Assembly (NCBI RefSeq): GCF_003952365.1
Contig: NZ_CP034443.1
Span: 2,659,001 to 2,723,000, forward strand
DNA length: 64,000 bases
Origin: Mesorhizobium sp. M9A.F.Ca.ET.002.03.1.2
GTDB lineage: Bacteria; Pseudomonadota; Alphaproteobacteria; Rhizobiales; Rhizobiaceae
Reading direction: 5' to 3'
The notes below the pieces were generated by a model. It was not told where the DNA came from. It ran no database searches and saw only the letters and a list, made by a program, of their open reading frames with translations. The translations under genes were made by a program, and so were the position numbers. Of this stretch, positions 63,726-64,000 are shown piece after piece. How positions within the stretch are numbered: position 1 is the stretch's first letter; every line of letters starts with the position of its first letter.

Positions 63726-64000
63726 GAGAGCAACGATTATGTGAAACGCGGTCGCAAACACGGCAGGCCGCCTGGTTCCACCCGGCTTGAGCAAGCGCCC
63801 ACTGAGGCGCCCGGACCGGAGGTCGGGCGGGCATTCGTCGAGGTCGATCTGCGGCTGACGGAGAGTGACAAGAATCGTAGCGCTGATGTCGTCACGATGC
63901 TGAGCGAGTATCGTGATCCCGCTGCGGCCGACGCCGGCCAACGATCTAGTTCTGAGCGGCGGCTCTCTAGTCTAAGCCGAGGGATGCCTGACTGAACGGC
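63726..64000. other. Right-edge stretch, unassigned
   Basis: Plus-strand frame continues with a basic, Pro/Gly-rich stretch (KRGRKHGRPPGS…) and then an acidic one to a stop near 63995. I do not recognise it. It could be the start of an unknown small gene or more transposon debris. Confidence 0.3.

Noticed and set aside
1..64000. CRISPR array or tRNA gene
   Set aside because: No regularly spaced repeat series of CRISPR type and no cloverleaf with the usual GTTCRANYC arm was seen while reading; the only phased repeats are at 54.55 kb and do not have unique spacers.

Overview
This window looks like accessory DNA of a rhizobium or a close relative in the Rhizobiales (Mesorhizobium/Sinorhizobium type), most likely a symbiosis island or symbiotic plasmid. 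Four things suggest this. The DNA is GC-rich but unevenly so. There are about fifteen insertion-sequence, transposon and recombinase fragments. Pieces of conjugation genes (traB, traH) are present. Many chromosomal-type genes survive only as fragments or frame-shifted copies (pmtA, nadA, mcd, scpB, folD, gdh, metI). One operon also has a NifA-type activator site and a nifH-like sigma-54 promoter upstream. Species assignment is inference; no nod, nif or fix structural gene lies in the window.

Layout. 0-2.9 kb: decayed sulfonate/nitrate-type transporter genes, a pmtA stub and IS remnants. 3-7.7 kb: a PLP decarboxylase, a succinate-semialdehyde-type dehydrogenase and a class III aminotransferase broken by one in-frame amber codon, all on the plus strand. 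8.1-13.7 kb: a complete peptide/opine-type ABC transporter on the minus strand, then an Lrp/AsnC regulator (14.4 kb). 15-20.6 kb: an intact RraA-like gene among remnants of nadA, an aminotransferase and mcd, followed by ISAs1 and IS630 pieces. 21-37.6 kb: scattered intact enzymes between IS debris. These are a MATE exporter, a SAM methyltransferase, a NylB/beta-lactamase-like hydrolase, a metal-less creatinase-fold protein, an ATP-grasp ligase (with a dead second copy at 21.2 kb), an MmgE/PrpD protein, and a coupled pair of an EctB-like aminotransferase and an EgtD-like methyltransferase. 38-43.3 kb: IS66 tail, scpB stub, a decayed GHKL-ATPase two-gene module fused upstream to an integrase fragment, and traB/traH pieces. 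43.3-52.7 kb: a GlxA/AraC regulator divergent from soxBDAG, then broken folD, intact purU and broken gdh. 53-57 kb: broken metI, an oxidoreductase, a repeat array and a hemL-like aminotransferase. 57.4-63 kb: a DUF1906 protein, two unknown proteins, AraC and LysR regulators and otsA. A Tn3 transposase fragment lies near the right edge.

How the parts fit. The sox-folD-purU block is a sarcosine-to-formate route: sarcosine oxidase makes methylene-tetrahydrofolate, FolD converts it to formyl-tetrahydrofolate, and PurU releases formate. Here folD is broken and must be supplied elsewhere. The 3-14 kb block has the components of an amine/amino-acid uptake and degradation module. The most interesting part is the EgtD-like/EctB-like operon (35.1-37.5 kb). 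Its upstream region carries an exact TGT-N4-T-N5-ACA motif about 98 bp before a sequence almost identical to a nifH -24/-12 promoter, which suggests a small-molecule pathway switched on during nitrogen fixation. The nearby ATP-grasp, MATE, methyltransferase and hydrolase genes could belong to the same pathway, but that is inference.
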